Source of the DNA: Cyanobacteriota bacterium
Lineage (GTDB): Bacteria > Cyanobacteriota > Cyanobacteriia > CACIAM-69d
DNA: 64,000 bases
Assembly: GCA_022402445.1 (NCBI GenBank)
Contig: JAKRSF010000004.1
Coordinates: 498,120 to 562,119 of the forward strand
Reading direction: 5' to 3'
Part shown: positions 38,214 to 47,358 of the stretch, in pieces
How the letters are laid out: each line of letters opens with the position of its first letter
Position numbering within the stretch: the first letter of the stretch is position 1
Position numbers and translations under genes: made by a program
The notes under the pieces: generated by a model
Database searches by the model: none
Seen by the model: the letters and a program-made list of their open reading frames with translations, nothing else
Told to the model about the DNA's origin: nothing

Positions 38214-38290
38214 AGGGTCTGTGTTAGGCGGGGACAGGCCGGGGATGATGGCGGGTGATGGTAACGGCAGTGGACTTTTCAGGAGGGAGC

Positions 38291-38806
38291 ATGGGGAATT
38301 TGCGGGTTTCGTGGGAGGACTACCATCGCCAGATTGAGCAGTTGGCGGTGCAGATCCATGACTCGGGCTGGGAGTTTGACCGCATTGTGTGCTTGGCGCG
38401 GGGGGGGCTGCGGGTGGGGGATGTGCTGTCGCGGCTGTTTGATCGGCCGCTGGCGATTTTGTTTGCGTCGTCCTATGGCGGTGCGGGGGGGCGATCGCGG
38501 GGGGAGCTGCATTTTTCCCAGGCGCTGGCCATGACCGATCGCGATCTGGGGGGCCGGGTGCTGGTGGCGGATGATCTGGCGGATACGGGCATAACCCTGG
38601 CGCGATCGCTGGACTGGCTGCGGCAACATTATGGCGATCGTCTTGTGGAATTACGGACGGCGGTGCTGTGGTGCAAAGCCTGCTCAACGGTGCGACCGGA
38701 CTACTATGGGGTGTTCTTGGCGGACAACCCGTGGATTGAGCAGCCCTTTGAGGTGTACGACGCCATGGATTTGGATCAGCTTGCGCAAAAATACGCAGAC
38801 CCCTAG
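38291..38806 (+). CDS. Phosphoribosyltransferase domain protein (purine PRTase-like)
   Basis: A 171-residue type I phosphoribosyltransferase. The PRPP-binding motif VLVADDLADTGITLARSL is at about 92-110, preceded by FDRIVCLARGGLRVGDVLSR near residue 27-47. The C-terminal IEQPFEVYDAMDL loop resembles xanthine/hypoxanthine PRTases of the Gpt type, so purine salvage is the likeliest role. ATG 38291 was chosen because AGGAGGGAG lies immediately upstream; the longer frame from 38255 adds twelve residues. Confidence 0.82.
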   Translation: MGNLRVSWEDYHRQIEQLAVQIHDSGWEFDRIVCLARGGLRVGDVLSRLFDRPLAILFASSYGGAGGRSRGELHFSQALAMTDRDLGGRVLVADDLADTGITLARSLDWLRQHYGDRLVELRTAVLWCKACSTVRPDYYGVFLADNPWIEQPFEVYDAMDLDQLAQKYADP

Positions 38807-39484
38807 GTTCCATCGCCCCCAAAGGACGGTGTTCATAGGGGGAAACGGCGTCCTAGGGCCAAGCTGGGCCGCATGGGGAGGGCCAGGGGACCATTAGATC
38901 GCCCCCCATTCCTGAAAGTTAGGGTGTAGAATCAGTGAAATTACGGTAGCTTTTGGCGGCGATCGCCTCGCCCCAAAGCCCTAACCCTGTCCATGGCCTA
39001 TTCCCGCCGGGGAAAGTCCAGGGCAGCGCTCAGGGTGAAGTGTTGAAAGGGCGGGCCACGGCTCCGTTGTCGGCCAGTGCATCATCGGCCCGCCCAATCC
39101 CCCAGCCGGAGCTTTAGGAAATGTCACGGAGCTGCGATGAAATCGGTCGAGGGGGTCCGCTAGGCTAGGGGGTAGGGACGGCGCGATCGCGGCCAGGAAG
39201 CGGCGATGGCAGGGGCTGGGGGACAAGCTTCCCAGGGGGAGCCACAAGTCACCAAAGCGCCGCCCCCCGAACGTTTGGGGCATGGCCATGGGGGAAACCA
39301 TGGGCGGCGGCCCGGAGCGATCGCCGCAGGTTCAGCCGGGGGAGCGGGCAACGTCAGGGGCCCAGAACAAGGCAGCGTCAGGCCAGATCAAGGCCAAAGT
39401 CAAAGTCAGTCAAGGTCGGTAATGACGCCAGTGGTTGGTCGCCTGCCCGACCCGGAGTTGGTTTTCAGAGAACGGGGTAGTCCT
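38807..39484. other. Long intergenic region with a 9-bp stem structure
   Basis: About 680 bp without a convincing gene. The stem GGGCGGGCC (39049-39057) pairs perfectly with GGCCCGCCC (39087-39095) around 29 bases that can themselves fold. TAGAAT near 38928 may be a -10 box. The stretch 38985-39130 has a GC-rich, structured look and might be part of a long 5' leader or a small RNA, but no known RNA family is recognised. An open frame from 39206 reads Gly/Gln/Arg-rich and looks non-coding. Confidence 0.4.
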
Positions 39485-40132
39485 ATGGCAGAGATGGGTA
39501 TTAATAGCCGTGTGGTAATGGGTGGCCCCCCCGGTCCAAGTGGCCAAGGGGATTTACGGAAGCGCGCGATCGAATCCTCCCCCTTCCGACCCCTGGGGGA
39601 CTATCTCGTGGAGGCGGGATTACTCAGCCCCGCCCAGGTGCATGTGGCCCTGAATGACCAGTGCATGACGGGCTTGCGGTTTGGCGAAATCCTGGTGAAG
39701 CGCGGTTGGGTGAAGGAGCAGACCGTCGAATATTTCATGCACAAGGTGGTGGAACCGGAGCGGGCGGAGCTCCTGAAGTCCATGACCTGGCAAAAGAGCA
39801 AGCCCGGTCTCAAGTCCAACCACCGCAAGGGGTTGGTGCCTGCGGCCCCTGGTGCGGCTAGGGGGACAGCCCCCGGGACGGCTCCGGCGGCTTCGGCGGC
39901 CCCAATGCCCGCCGTGGCGGCGGCGCAGAATTTCCGAGCGGCCTCGATGGATGGGCGACACCAGAAGAAAACCTTTGTGAAACCGCCCGCGCCGCCCCCG
40001 TCGGTGGCCCCGGTGGCGAAGCGTCAGGAGACGGATGGGGAGCTGTCAGCCCTGGAGGTGACGACCTGCAATGGGGTGTCCGCCACCAGTGACTATACGG
40101 AGGTGTCGGAAAACTTGGTCTGGATTGGCTAG
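39485..40132 (+). CDS. Cyanobacterial protein with a T2SSE_N/MshEN-like domain
   Basis: A 215-residue soluble protein. Residues about 38-102 (PLGDYLVEAGLLSPAQVHVA, LRFGEILVKRGWVKEQTVEY) resemble the N-terminal domain of GspE/PilB secretion and pilus ATPases, which in MshE binds c-di-GMP, but there is no ATPase part. Then comes an Ala/Pro-rich region with two RQKK/HQKK-like basic spots and an acidic, Ser/Thr-rich tail ending ENLVWIG. A role in pilus or secretion control is inference. ATG 39485 is preferred; ATG 39422 is also in frame, and a frame open to 39206 is Gly/Arg-rich and unlikely. Confidence 0.6.
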   Translation: MAEMGINSRVVMGGPPGPSGQGDLRKRAIESSPFRPLGDYLVEAGLLSPAQVHVALNDQCMTGLRFGEILVKRGWVKEQTVEYFMHKVVEPERAELLKSMTWQKSKPGLKSNHRKGLVPAAPGAARGTAPGTAPAASAAPMPAVAAAQNFRAASMDGRHQKKTFVKPPAPPPSVAPVAKRQETDGELSALEVTTCNGVSATSDYTEVSENLVWIG

Positions 40133-40443
40133 AGTCGAGGCTGTGGCTATTCCCTAGGTGGCCCTGGGGCGGTACCCATGTACCCTCTGCCCTTCACCAA
40201 GGGCCATCCAGCAACCGCCATTCGCTAACCGCGATGGGTTCGCCCCCTGGTTTGACCCCTGGGGGGCTGCGGTTTTGGCGGCGGATGGGGGGAAAGGGAC
40301 CGGGGGCGGGCGGTGGTGCGCTAACATCCGAAGCAGGGTTTTGTGGCGATCGCGGTGGCGGCCGCCATGGTGCCTAGGGAAGGGGTGTTTGGCAGCGCAT
40401 CGCCACGGCAACGGGTCACGGTTGAGGGATTTTTTTAGGCACC
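40133..40443. other. Intergenic region before the M15 peptidase gene
   Basis: About 310 bp, GC-rich, with HIP1-like sites and no plausible gene or strong promoter. GAGGGATTTTTTTAGGCACC just precedes the peptidase start and includes a weak ribosome site. Confidence 0.35.
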
Positions 40444-41418
40444 ATGCAGCAGTCTAGGCCGCCATCCAAGAAGCCATCCTGGCGATCGCGATCGCAGCGT
40501 CTCGAAGAGGGGCTCCATGTGGTGGAGCGGGCGGCCCTGGAGGTGCCGGAGGCGGTGCGCGATGGGGCGAGGCCCTCCCCAACGGCGCGATCGCCCTGGT
40601 GGGGGTTGGGGGTGGTGGCGCTGCTGGGGGCATCGGCCCTGGGGGGCGCGCTGATCTATGGTATGCAGGCGGGCCTTGGGCCTTGGGCGCGCGGCGAGGT
40701 GGCTGACCCCCCGGAAAATGTTGCGGCGGCGGCAGACCCGGCGGACGGCCCTGGGGAGCGCACCCTGCTGGGCCACTTGCCCTACGATGAAGCGCCGGTG
40801 GAGGACTTGAAGGCGATCGCGGCGGATGGGCGCTTTCAACTGCGGACGGCGGCGGCGGATGCGTTCATGGCGATGCAGCGGGCGGCCCGTCGGGATGGGA
40901 TTACCCTGGTGACCATTTCGGCCTTTCGTGGCATTAGTGACCAGCAGCGGATCTTTTTTGAGATTAAGGCCCAGCGACAGCAGGCGGCGACGGAGCGGGC
41001 GGAGGTGAGCGCACCACCGGGCTACAGTGAGCATCATACGGGCTACGCGATCGACCTGGGGGATGGCATGGCCCCGAGCGCTAATCTCAATGAAGCCTTT
41101 GAACGGACGGCGGCGTTCCGGTGGCTGGAGGTGAATGCGGCGCGCTTCAATTTTGAACTGTCCTTCCCGCGCGGGAATCGCCAGGGCATCGCCTATGAGC
41201 CGTGGCACTGGCGGTTTGTGGGCGATCGCCATAGCCTAGAGACCTTTTACCTAGCCCGCGATCGCGCCGGTGCAAATTCCCCCATGCCCTCATCCTCGGC
41301 GGCAGAGCCCGAGGGGGCCGCTCCAACCTCCCCCTCGCCCGCGCCGTCGGAATCCCCAACCCCAGCGGCCGAGGATGCCCTAGAAATATTCCCGCGATCG
41401 CGCCCCCGGGCCTGGTAG
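40444..41418 (+). CDS. M15 family D-Ala-D-Ala carboxypeptidase (VanY-like)
   Basis: A 324-residue membrane-anchored zinc peptidase that trims peptidoglycan stem peptides. One membrane helix lies at about 46-66. After a linker, the catalytic domain (about 110-275) carries the zinc motifs SEHHTGYAIDLGDG (family consensus SxHxxGxAxD) and EPWHWRFVG, plus the substrate-side stretch TLVTISAFRGISDQQRIF. The C-terminus is Ser/Pro-rich low complexity. ATG 40444 is the only reasonable start. It is convergent with the sensor kinase gene at 41442, 23 bp away. Confidence 0.9.
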   Translation: MQQSRPPSKKPSWRSRSQRLEEGLHVVERAALEVPEAVRDGARPSPTARSPWWGLGVVALLGASALGGALIYGMQAGLGPWARGEVADPPENVAAAADPADGPGERTLLGHLPYDEAPVEDLKAIAADGRFQLRTAAADAFMAMQRAARRDGITLVTISAFRGISDQQRIFFEIKAQRQQAATERAEVSAPPGYSEHHTGYAIDLGDGMAPSANLNEAFERTAAFRWLEVNAARFNFELSFPRGNRQGIAYEPWHWRFVGDRHSLETFYLARDRAGANSPMPSSSAAEPEGAAPTSPSPAPSESPTPAAEDALEIFPRSRPRAW

Positions 41419-41441
41419 GCGATCGATCCAGCGGTCAGCCA

Positions 41442-43010
41442 TCAGCGATCGTAGCCATGGCCCGTCGCCCGTTCCAGGGGCAAGAAAATCGTCACCACCT
41501 CCCCCACCTCGGGGCGCTGGCGAATGATGAGCTTGCCGCCAATGGACTGGAATAGATTTTTGGTCACCTTGAGGTTGAGGCCCAAATTACCGGTTTCCGG
41601 CTGGAAGGTGAGCACCTGGCCGATGGAGCGGATACGCTGCTGCCCCGAAGCCACCCGCAGGGGCACCGCCGGAGCCGCCGCCTGACAGTGGAGCTGCAAC
41701 TTCAGTTGGCTGCCCGCCATCGACACCCGCATGGCGATCGCGCTGCCCGCCGTCAGGCCCCGGGTGAGGTCTTCGATCAGTTGGGTCAACATGCGATCGA
41801 GCAGGGCGGAATCGGTGTGGACCATGGGCAGTTGCGGCGGCAGTTCCACCTTCAGATCCAGATTGTGCTGGAGGGCTTGGCGCTGCCAGCGGGGGATGCC
41901 GTGCTGGAAAATTTGCGCCAGGGGCGTCGGGGCCAGGGGTGTCGGGGCGCTGTTGCTGGTGGTGGCCATTTCCACGGCCTTGAAGATGAGGTCAAAGCGC
42001 TCGATCTGGTCCGTGCAGGCCAGGTCGATTTTTTCCAGGAAGGGGCGCAGGTCGGCGGTGAGGCTGCGCCGTTTCATCATCAGCCGCGTCAGGGTGCGGA
42101 TGGTGGCCAGGGGGGTGCGGACCCCGTGGGCGATCGCCTCAAGGAGCTGCACATCGATCGCCGTGGGGCCGCTGCTGTCCGCTGGGCCGGTGGGGGCGGT
42201 GGGTTCCGGGGCCTTGGGGCTGGGGCGGCCCGCGCGATCGCGGCGACCTGCCGAAGGGGGGGCCACGGGCCGTGCTGGAGCCACACCCATTGACCGCTGA
42301 CAGGGGCCGTGGGCCGCGCGGCGGGGGGCCGGGGCACCGACGGGCATGGCCTGCATGAGCAGTTGCCCAAATTCCATCACCAGACTGTAGTGGGGTTCCA
42401 CTGGGGCGAACTGGCTGAATAGGAGATCGAGCCGATCGAGATGCTGGCGGTTGTTGAGGGCGATGCGTCCCCGGAGGGCCTGGAGGGTGCGGCTGATGAC
42501 GGCGGGATCAAAGGAGAACTGAAAGGAGGGCTGGCCCCCCTGGTCGCGCAGGACCAGCAGCAGCGCAAACTGGGCCGTCAGGGCGAGGCAAAAGGTTTCT
42601 TCGGTCAGGGGATCCATGGGCCGCAGGGCGATCGCCCGCTCGGGGCAGGGGGGCCGCTGGGTTGCCTGGGCCGTTGGGCAAGGGGGACGGGCCGGCAGTT
42701 GCCAGAGGGAGGGGCTGGGGGTGCCGCTGAAGGTCCAATGGGCAAAGCGCGATCGCAGCAGCGGCTGATGGAATAGGGGGCTCGGACCCGCGAGCACGAG
42801 GCCATGGAGGGGGGGATCGGGATCCTGAAGGTTGCCCTGGGCGGCGCTCCAGTCGCGATCGGCGGTGGTGACCTGGCGCTCTAGGAGTTGGCCCAGGGCT
42901 TCGAGGGCGCAGCGCCAGCGCTGGCGGGCCGCCTCCGGTCCTGCGGATGCTGAGGTGCCGTCGGGGGGCAAAATTTCACTGACTGTGGGAAGAAACCACC
43001 GCTCCACCAT
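41442..43010 (-). CDS. Sensor histidine kinase at the end of the rhamnose operon
   Basis: A 522-residue soluble kinase. The N-terminal half (MVERWFLPTVSEILPPDGTS onward) is a poorly conserved sensor region resembling other cyanobacterial kinases; a Pro/Ala-rich linker (about 235-285) follows. The H box is ALEAIAHGVRTPL-like with His295 in IAHGVRTPLATIRTL. The ATPase region has NLGLNLKVTKNLFQSIGGKL. ATG 43010 with GGAG upstream was chosen. A longer open frame to 43523 crosses the neighbouring glycosyltransferase in another phase and is an artefact. The same-strand position after five sugar genes suggests shared regulation, not a shared function. Confidence 0.8.
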   Translation of the reverse strand: MVERWFLPTVSEILPPDGTSASAGPEAARQRWRCALEALGQLLERQVTTADRDWSAAQGNLQDPDPPLHGLVLAGPSPLFHQPLLRSRFAHWTFSGTPSPSLWQLPARPPCPTAQATQRPPCPERAIALRPMDPLTEETFCLALTAQFALLLVLRDQGGQPSFQFSFDPAVISRTLQALRGRIALNNRQHLDRLDLLFSQFAPVEPHYSLVMEFGQLLMQAMPVGAPAPRRAAHGPCQRSMGVAPARPVAPPSAGRRDRAGRPSPKAPEPTAPTGPADSSGPTAIDVQLLEAIAHGVRTPLATIRTLTRLMMKRRSLTADLRPFLEKIDLACTDQIERFDLIFKAVEMATTSNSAPTPLAPTPLAQIFQHGIPRWQRQALQHNLDLKVELPPQLPMVHTDSALLDRMLTQLIEDLTRGLTAGSAIAMRVSMAGSQLKLQLHCQAAAPAVPLRVASGQQRIRSIGQVLTFQPETGNLGLNLKVTKNLFQSIGGKLIIRQRPEVGEVVTIFLPLERATGHGYDR

Positions 43011-43185
43011 TACCGCTCCGCCATAACCGATCGCTGCACCTGTTTGCGCCCTGTCTCCGGCCGGCTGGGGCAGCGTGGGGGGATCGGGGGGCTGCCGGGG
43101 GACGGAGAACGTCTTCAGTGTATCGGTTGGGGCTCGATCGTCGGGCCGTAGAACCGAACCGGGATCGGTCGCGATCGCCGGTCCC

Positions 43186-44271
43186 CTAGAGAAAGCGGGC
43201 CAGGAGATCCGCCGTGGCACGGCCGGTGGTCTCCCAACTGAATTGCTGGGCTCGGGCGAGGCCGCGATCGCGCAACTGTTGCCGAAGATCGTCATCCTGC
43301 GCCAAATCCGCCATGGATCGGGCGAGATCCTCGATGGATTCCACATCGCACCAGCGCACCGCATCGCCCCCCACCTCCGGCAGGGAAGCCCGCCGCCCCG
43401 CCAGGACCGGCGCTCCACAGGCCATGGCCTCGAGCAGCGGCAGGCCGAAGCCTTCCCACAGGCTCGGAAACACCAGGGCCAGGGTTTGGTTGAGCAGGAT
43501 GGGCAGGCGATCGGCGGCCACATAGCCCAGGAATTTGACGCGATCGGTCAGGCCCAGGTCCATCACCTGTTGCTCTAGGGCGCTTTGGTAGCGGCGATCG
43601 CCAGGACCGGCAATCCAAAATTCCACCTGACGGGCGGCGGGGACCGTGCGGCAAAATTGCCCGAAGGCGGCGATCGCGCGGGGCAGGTTTTTGTAAGGGT
43701 CGTTGCGGCCCACGTAGAGGAAATAGGGCTCCGGGGGCAGGTCTAAAAATCGGAAGCGATCGCGATCGTGGGCCAGGGGAATGGGGGACAGTTTCGCCGC
43801 CGGGATCTGGAAAAAGGCCATCAAATCATTAGCCGTGCAGTCGGAGTTGCAGAGGATATGCTCCGCCTGGTGCAGCACCCGAGGGACGTAGTGGCGGAAA
43901 TAGAACCGCAGGCGCGATCGCGGCGGCGCAAACCGCAGGGGGATCAAATCATGGGCCGTGACCACCGTGCGGCAGGGGCTCCAGAGGGGCGCTTCGGGGA
44001 TGGGCGAAAACAGCAGCGATGCCCCCAACCGCTGGTACCGCTGGGGTAAGCGCCACTGGGTCCACAGGAGCCGCTTGAGATGGCCCTTTGCGCCGCGATC
44101 GGAGGTCATGCCCGCCGGGACCGGGTGGCAATCCCAGGTGTCGAGGGGTTCGGGGATCAGCAGCTTGGGATCAAGGTCCCGCAGGTGGGGCAAAAGCTGC
44201 TGGGCATAGGTGGCGAGGCCCGTCGGTTGGGGGATCAAAAAGCTGAGGTTAATCAGTAGCGCACGGCTCAT
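43186..44271 (-). CDS. Family 4 glycosyltransferase (GT-B)
   Basis: A 361-residue GT-B enzyme. The N-terminal half contains LLINLSFLIPQPTGLATYAQ with the Gly-rich loop. The C-terminal half has FLYVGRNDPYKNLPRAIAAF, KFLGYVAADRLPILLNQTLA and VFPSLWEGFGLPLLEAMACG, including the conserved E-x7-E catalytic region. In pathways of this kind such enzymes add mannosyl or rhamnosyl units; its position in an operon that makes dTDP-rhamnose makes rhamnose a plausible donor. It lies 61 bp from the GT2 gene upstream and 175 bp from the kinase gene downstream. Confidence 0.88.
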   Translation of the reverse strand: MSRALLINLSFLIPQPTGLATYAQQLLPHLRDLDPKLLIPEPLDTWDCHPVPAGMTSDRGAKGHLKRLLWTQWRLPQRYQRLGASLLFSPIPEAPLWSPCRTVVTAHDLIPLRFAPPRSRLRFYFRHYVPRVLHQAEHILCNSDCTANDLMAFFQIPAAKLSPIPLAHDRDRFRFLDLPPEPYFLYVGRNDPYKNLPRAIAAFGQFCRTVPAARQVEFWIAGPGDRRYQSALEQQVMDLGLTDRVKFLGYVAADRLPILLNQTLALVFPSLWEGFGLPLLEAMACGAPVLAGRRASLPEVGGDAVRWCDVESIEDLARSMADLAQDDDLRQQLRDRGLARAQQFSWETTGRATADLLARFL

Positions 44272-44332
44272 GGACGATCTCGGGATGGGGGAGGAACGGT
44301 GCCCCTAACCCATGGAACAACCGATGGCACGC

Positions 44333-45283
44333 CTAGGGGAATTTTTTAGGGAGAAAGGGGCGAAAGATTTTCTGAAGGCGATGGTGCAAATAGTCGCCGA
44401 TCGCGGTGGCTTTGGCGATCGCGGTGGGTCGATCGCGGGGGGCGGTGAGGAGGGCCGCGATCGCGGTGCGCAGGAGGCGGGTGATCAGGACCGATCGCGG
44501 GGCGTGTTTTTCCAGGGCGAGCCAATAGCCATGGAGGCTCCAGCGTAGGCGGCGGTGGGGGGTGCGTCCGGTGACGCTGGAGGGGTGGTGGATCACCGTG
44601 GCCGCCGGGAGCCACTGGACCGGATGGCCCGCCCGCCGCTGCCGCTGGCATAGGTCAAAGTCTTCGTAGTACAGGAAAAAATCCGGGTCGAATTGGGGCA
44701 TTGCGTCCCCAAAGTGGCTCAAATTCAGCAGCAAACTACAGCCGCTGACCCAATCGGTGTCCTGTAATGGATCTGGTGAATCGCTGTGGGGATCGGGGGG
44801 GCGATCGCGGCGCGGCAGGATTGAGCCCGTCCGGCGATCCCAAGTGCCGCCGGTTTGCCAAATCTCGCCGGTGGGTGTGATCACCGTGGTGCCGCAGATG
44901 GCCCAATCGGTTCGCCATTGCCCGTCCGTTGCCAGGGTCCGGGCGATCGCGGCCAAACACCCCGCCGCCACCTCCGTATCCGGGTTGAGCAGCCACATCG
45001 CCGCCGCGCGATCGCGATCAGCCACCCAGCGGATCCCCCGGTTACAGGCCCGCCCGAAGCCCGCATTTTCCCCCATCTCCAGCACCGTCATTCCCGCGAT
45101 CGCCAGGTTTTCAGCGCGCCCATCCCCCGGCCCATTGTTCACGCAAACGAAGCGCAGGGACAGGTCTGGCACCGTCGCCCCTTGCCTTAGGAGGGACGCC
45201 CGCGATCGCGCAATATCCGCCCCGCAGCCATAGTTCACCCAGATCACATAAAGCCGCAGGTCCGACGGAACGGGCACCCCCAT
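44333..45283 (-). CDS. Family 2 glycosyltransferase, rhamnosyltransferase-like
   Basis: A 316-residue GT2 enzyme resembling WbbL-type rhamnosyltransferases. It opens LYVIWVNYGCGADIARSRAS; the core has NAGFGRACNRGIRWV, the metal site in WLLNPDTEVAAG, DTDWVSGCSLLLNLSHF and DPDFFLYYEDFDLCQRQRRA, all typical of the subfamily. Its ATG follows directly on the rfbA stop codon, so translation is coupled. A rhamnosyltransferase next to the dTDP-rhamnose genes fits well; the acceptor is unknown. The C-terminal 50 residues are basic. Confidence 0.88.
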   Translation of the reverse strand: MGVPVPSDLRLYVIWVNYGCGADIARSRASLLRQGATVPDLSLRFVCVNNGPGDGRAENLAIAGMTVLEMGENAGFGRACNRGIRWVADRDRAAAMWLLNPDTEVAAGCLAAIARTLATDGQWRTDWAICGTTVITPTGEIWQTGGTWDRRTGSILPRRDRPPDPHSDSPDPLQDTDWVSGCSLLLNLSHFGDAMPQFDPDFFLYYEDFDLCQRQRRAGHPVQWLPAATVIHHPSSVTGRTPHRRLRWSLHGYWLALEKHAPRSVLITRLLRTAIAALLTAPRDRPTAIAKATAIGDYLHHRLQKIFRPFLPKKFP

Positions 45284-46357
45284 CTAGGACAACTCAATCT
45301 GGGAATCATCCCCCACCAAAAAGCGCAGGGCCTTCGGTTTCTTTTGGGTGGTCGTCAGCACCGCCCGCTGGCCGATCAGGCTGTCCGTAATCCGGTGGCC
45401 CACCCGCAAAATCCGCGCCCCCGACAACACCACACTGCTGTCGAGGTCCGCCTCCACCAGCCGCGCCCCGTCGCCAATGCTCGTGTAGGGGCCGACGTAG
45501 CAATTTTCCAAAAAGCAGTTCTCGCCGATGGTCACCGGCCCGCGAATGGTGCAATGGCGGATTTGCGTCCCTGCGCCAATGTGAACCCGCCCCACAATCT
45601 CACTGCCCGAGTCCACGGAGCCGTGGTTACTGGCCTCCAGGGTCGTGTCCAGGATGACGCGGTTCGCCTCCAGCAAATCGTCCTTTTTGCCCGTATCCAG
45701 CCACCAGCCGGACAGTTCCCGTGCCTCGACCGGGCGCTCATGGTCAATCAATTGCTGAATGGCGTCCGTGATCTCTAGCTCCCCTCGGGCCGATGGGGCG
45801 ATCGCCGCGATCGCGTCATGGACCGCCGCCGAGAACACATACACCCCCACCAGCGCCAGATTCGACGGGGGATCCTTGGGCTTTTCGATCAGGCGCAGCA
45901 CCCGCCCCTTGCGATCGACCTCCGCCACCCCAAAGGCCGACGGATTGGGCACGGGCCGCAGGAGGATCAGGGCATCGGCGTGGCGCGCCTTGAAATCCTC
46001 CAGAAATACCCCGAGATCCGTTTGGATGACGTTATCCCCCAGGTACATCACAAAGGGAGAATCCCCCAGGAACGGCTGGGCGATTTTGACCGCATGGGCC
46101 AGCCCCGCCGGTTCCTCCTGGAGGATGTAGGTGATGTTGGCCCCGAAGCGGCTGCCGTCGCCGGTTTTTTCGCGCACCTCGCCGCCGGTTTCCGGGCTGA
46201 TGACGATGCCGATGTCGGTGATGCCCGCCGCAACGATGCCTTCGATGCCGTACCAGAGGATGGGTTTATTGGCGACGGGGACCAGTTGCTTCGCGCCGGT
46301 GTAGGTGAGGGGGCGCAGACGGGTGCCTTTGCCGCCGGAGAGGATCAGGGCTTTCAC
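45284..46357 (-). CDS. rfbA: Glucose-1-phosphate thymidylyltransferase, long form
   Basis: RfbA makes dTDP-glucose from dTTP and glucose 1-phosphate, the first step to dTDP-rhamnose. The 357-residue long form has the nucleotidyltransferase domain (ALILSGGKGTRLRPLTYTGA at 3-22; VMYLGDNVI; LIEKPKDPPSN) and a C-terminal left-handed beta-helix (GSEIVGRVHIGAGTQI, CTIRGPVTIGENC) seen in long RmlA versions. The start is GTG (46355-46357). It lies in an operon rfbC-rfbD-rfbA-GT2-GT4. The 4,6-dehydratase rfbB is not in the window. Confidence 0.92.
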   Translation of the reverse strand: MKALILSGGKGTRLRPLTYTGAKQLVPVANKPILWYGIEGIVAAGITDIGIVISPETGGEVREKTGDGSRFGANITYILQEEPAGLAHAVKIAQPFLGDSPFVMYLGDNVIQTDLGVFLEDFKARHADALILLRPVPNPSAFGVAEVDRKGRVLRLIEKPKDPPSNLALVGVYVFSAAVHDAIAAIAPSARGELEITDAIQQLIDHERPVEARELSGWWLDTGKKDDLLEANRVILDTTLEASNHGSVDSGSEIVGRVHIGAGTQIRHCTIRGPVTIGENCFLENCYVGPYTSIGDGARLVEADLDSSVVLSGARILRVGHRITDSLIGQRAVLTTTQKKPKALRFLVGDDSQIELS

Positions 46358-46408
46358 GGGTGCTGGGGTTCCTAGGGGTTACGGGAAGTTAGGGAAACGC
46401 GGGAGATG

Positions 46409-47299
46409 CTAGGGGCTGTCGGCGCGATCGCGCAATTCATCGAGCATATGGCGCAGGGCAACTCGCCAGTGGGGGGCCGGTCCCCCGAGGAGGGGTGCAA
46501 TCTTTTGGCCGGACAGGACCGAGTAGGCGGGCCGCTGGGCGGGGGTTGGATAGTCCTCCGTGGCGATGGGGATCACCCGCTCGATCGCCAGGGGAAAACC
46601 GCGCAGTTGGGCCTCCTCAAAAATTGCCGTGGCGAAGTCGTACCAACTGGCTGCGCCGCTGTTGGTGTAGTGGTAGATGCCTGAGATTTTGGGGGAAAGC
46701 TGGGGGATCAGCCGCGCGATCGCGATCGCCAGGTCACCGGTCCAGGTGGGGGAACCGATTTGATCCGCCACCACGCGCACCTCCGGGCGATCGCGCCCCA
46801 GCCGCAGCATGGTTTTTACGAAATTGCCCGTGCCGCCCGCCCCATACACCCAGGCCGTCCGCAGGATCAGCGATCGCTCGGCCCCGTTCGCCGCGATCGC
46901 CAACTCCCCCTGCAACTTTGATTGGCCGTAGGTGCCCAAAGGACCGGTGGCCGCCTCGGGCTGGTAGGGACGACAGCCGCGCCCATCGAACACATAATCC
47001 GTCGAGATGTGGATCAGATAGCCCCCCGTCTCCTGGGCATAGGCCGCCAAAATCCCCGGCGCAACGCCATTGACCGCCGCCGCCAGGTCCGGTTCCGTTT
47101 CCGCCCGATCAACCGCCGTATAGGCCGCGCAGTTCACAATCACCGTCGGAGCCAGCTCCGCCAGCCGCGATCGCAACGTGGCCCCATCCGCCAGATCCAG
47201 CCCCGCGCGATCGACCGCCACCACCTCCCCCAGGGGCTCCAGGTGGGGTTTTAGCTGTTCCCCCAACTGGCCCCGCGCCCCCGTCAGCAAAATCCGCAT
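46409..47299 (-). CDS. rfbD: dTDP-4-dehydrorhamnose reductase
   Basis: RfbD reduces dTDP-4-keto-rhamnose to dTDP-L-rhamnose, the last step. The 296-residue protein begins with the Rossmann motif MRILLTGARGQLGEQL, and the SDR core is clear: NCAAYTAVDRAETE, STDYVFDGRG and Tyr-x3-Lys in GTYGQSKLQGE (the catalytic pair). Start ATG 47299 was chosen; a GTG one codon upstream is also possible. The next gene begins 51 bp downstream. Confidence 0.93.
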   Translation of the reverse strand: MRILLTGARGQLGEQLKPHLEPLGEVVAVDRAGLDLADGATLRSRLAELAPTVIVNCAAYTAVDRAETEPDLAAAVNGVAPGILAAYAQETGGYLIHISTDYVFDGRGCRPYQPEAATGPLGTYGQSKLQGELAIAANGAERSLILRTAWVYGAGGTGNFVKTMLRLGRDRPEVRVVADQIGSPTWTGDLAIAIARLIPQLSPKISGIYHYTNSGAASWYDFATAIFEEAQLRGFPLAIERVIPIATEDYPTPAQRPAYSVLSGQKIAPLLGGPAPHWRVALRHMLDELRDRADSP

Positions 47300-47358
47300 C
47301 ACCGTTGACTCCGCTCCACTCTCACGTCACCGTCCGACACGTCACCGCTCGATCCGCC

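Noticed and set aside
39000..39030. GGGGAAAGTCCAGGGC resembling the conserved GAGGAAAGTCCGGGC of RNase P RNA
   Set aside because: No further conserved elements of RNase P RNA are found around it, so the match is short and probably accidental.
39206..39484. N-terminal extension of the T2SSE_N-like protein from 39206
   Set aside because: Gly/Gln/Arg-rich sequence with no codon character of a gene; an ATG at 39485 precedes the recognisable domain.
43011..43523. A 693-residue reading of the sensor kinase that extends over the neighbouring glycosyltransferase gene
   Set aside because: The extra part is Arg/Pro/Cys-rich, in another phase of the glycosyltransferase gene, and the kinase has its own ATG with a ribosome site at 43010.
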